Assembly (NCBI RefSeq): GCF_022539315.1
Contig: NC_066315.1
Location: forward strand, 121,323,374-121,387,373
Length of the DNA: 64,000 nucleotides
Reading direction: 5' to 3'
Origin: Serinus canaria
Taxonomy: Eukaryota > Chordata > Aves > Passeriformes > Fringillidae
Shown here: positions 62,361 to 64,000 of the stretch, one piece after another
Position numbering within the stretch: position 1 is the first letter of the stretch
How the letters are laid out: every line of letters starts with the position of its first letter
Notes under the pieces: model-generated
Told to the model about the DNA's origin: nothing
Databases searched by the model: none
What the model saw: the letters and a program-made list of their open reading frames with translations, nothing else
Position numbers and translations under genes: made by a program

Positions 62361-64000
62361 CGTCATGTGGTAGGTCTCTCATTGAGAGGAATGGCATGTG
62401 TTAAGTCTTATACTACTGGTTTATTATGCTTTGCAATTTTCTTCAAGGAAAACTAGTGTTGACTTCTTAGGCAGACTTCTGTTGCAGCTGATATTTTGAG
62501 TTTACTCAAGTAAATTCCTCAATAACTATATTTAATGCAGTGGAACACTTCTGTTACATGGACTCCTCACATCAGGGCCATATTGGATTATAAATCAAAT
62601 AGAAAATAAGGGGGAAAACTCTCATTTTAGTCATATTTTAAAAGTATTTGTCTTAATTTTCTTCTGGTTTTTTGCCTATGATCCCATGTATTTTAACAGG
62701 ACGGATAAAACAAAAGGATGATATTTTTCTTGTCTACTTCTGACTAAGCTCCAATTTAGAAAATGACAAATATTCAGAGCACTATAATCAGAATTCCTAG
62801 CTAAACAGAAATAAGAGGTGTGGCATTAAGTGTATGTTATTCAATAATGTCTTCTTTTGTATGTACACCAACTGTGCAAAATAATGGTTGCAGACATGGG
62901 CCATTCTTTCAGTCCCACACTAAAACACTTATCTGAAACAGCAATTCTCCTTTTCAACAAATCAACACTAATCATGACCAAGACAAACAAAAAACTCTTC
63001 TAGCGTTTTTGGAACTTCCTTTCCTCAATTCTTAAACACCAAAACCATAATGCATAATATATTCCCTCAAAATGAACTTTTGCTCATATTTTAAATAAAA
63101 TGAAGTTTAAAGACCACCTCTAAAAGACATAGATGGATGCTGCAATGATATTGCTGGGAATATTTTTATGTGAATAGCCTTAGAAACTATTCAAAGAACC
63201 CATACACTACATACATTAAGCCTCTCAAGAAACTGAGACAGCCATTCATATGCAAGTCACATATAAGCTGTGTTTTCTGCTTTTATTTGTTTCAGTTTGT
63301 TTTTTTCACAACTATGCCTCCTTTTCTGAAAATTCTGACCTGTGTCTACTCCCAATCCCTTTCAGAAATTACACCTCCTATTGGAAAATTCTGCTTTAAA
63401 TATCAACTGTAGTTTTCTGTTATTACAGGCTAATTCTTACAACCTGATTTCCTACTCTGACTTTAGCAACTTCAGTTGTGTTAGTAGTCTTATCTTTTTG
63501 TAAATATTATTCTATTTAAGGTTTTGATTTGTCTTCTCCTGGATTCTACTAAGTAAAGAATCCCCTTCCAATAAGTACAAAAATCTCACGCATGAATGTG
63601 CATGTATAAACTAGTGACGAGTGTGTGTTACAGGTTCCCCTCTGAGCTAGATCCACAGGAAATATATGTCTGTTATAGCCACAGCTACAGGGGATTGGTT
63701 TGTTTTCTCAAGCTGTAGTAGCTCATGCTGTTAGCTCTGGAGGTGCCTGGTATAAACTACAGTGAGTTACCCAAGATGGTATCTCTTACACAAATGCACA
63801 GATGCCCACACAAACATGTTCATTGCTCTTGGATAGTTCTGCAGTGCAGACTGGAAGTTGCAGAAGACTTTGGGTGAAAAAAAGAAAAATTATTCAATCC
63901 GTTATTCTCCTGGATGGAATGGGTCTGCAGAAGCTGTTCCCTCACCACACTCTTTCTGGAGTGTTTCCTCCCTGTCCGCATCACCATGATGTCTGACCAG
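62361..64000. other. Unassigned AT-rich non-coding DNA
   Basis: No gene recognised to the end of the window. Frames at 63170-63412 (80 codons, plus) and 63802-63996 (64 codons, plus) have no known domain. Confidence 0.55.

Noticed and set aside
1..64000. CRISPR array, tRNA, rRNA, operons
   Set aside because: No regularly spaced repeats with unique spacers, no tRNA B-box-like GTTCGAATCC with a foldable cloverleaf, and no rRNA sequence seen; the window is vertebrate in character.

Overview
The window looks like nuclear DNA of a bird, most probably a songbird (passerine). The evidence is the repeat content: several fragments of the avian LINE CR1, including a 3' end with the diagnostic ATTCTATG octamer tail, and two LTR-like elements that I recall as common in passerine or neoavian genomes. 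The sequence is AT-rich, CpG-poor and full of microsatellites. I find no bacterial-style gene organisation, no rRNA, tRNA or CRISPR, and no convincing protein-coding exon. It reads as a gene desert, a large intron, or the upstream region of a developmental gene.

Layout. 1-9.0 kb is unassigned AT-rich DNA with two long pyrimidine tracts. 9.0-9.8 kb holds a perfect 40-bp palindrome, a 46-bp tandem duplication and a 386-bp solo LTR flanked by ATTAA. 11.8-12.3 kb is a decayed CR1 fragment on the plus strand. 13.1 and 14.2 kb carry (TA)n and (GATA)23. 18.8-19.3 kb is a decayed reverse-transcriptase fragment from a non-LTR element that does not look like ordinary CR1. 19.3-28.6 kb is unassigned.

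28.6-31.2 kb is the most interesting part. An AT-rich block dense in homeodomain, FOX/SOX and CTCF-like motifs (about 28.64-29.32 kb) is followed by a locally CpG-rich block (about 29.39-31.15 kb) with (CG)6, (CA)23, a good splice-donor match and a downstream AATAAA. The pair looks like a conserved enhancer next to a CpG-type promoter or first exon of an unidentified, possibly non-coding transcript. This is inference; no gene identity can be given.

31.9 kb has a (GT)n-rich repeat. 32-42 kb is unassigned. 42.4 kb has an old CR1/L3-like relic (minus strand), 45.4-46.4 kb a GC-rich solo LTR of about 1 kb, and 47.8 kb a single mariner-like terminal repeat. 55.1-57.35 kb is a repeat cluster: an AAAC-rich tract, a minus-strand CR1 3' end, then a plus-strand CR1 with an internal deletion and two different CR1 tails back to back. 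60.6-60.9 kb is a homeodomain-motif-rich stretch, 62.3 kb another CR1 tail, and the rest is unassigned.

No set of genes works together here. Open frames of 60-220 codons exist, but each is explained by a repeat or microsatellite, or is short and unrecognised. I did not find a new multi-gene system. The candidates for novelty are the regulatory block at 28.6-31.2 kb, the palindrome at 9.03 kb and the reverse-transcriptase relic at 18.8 kb.
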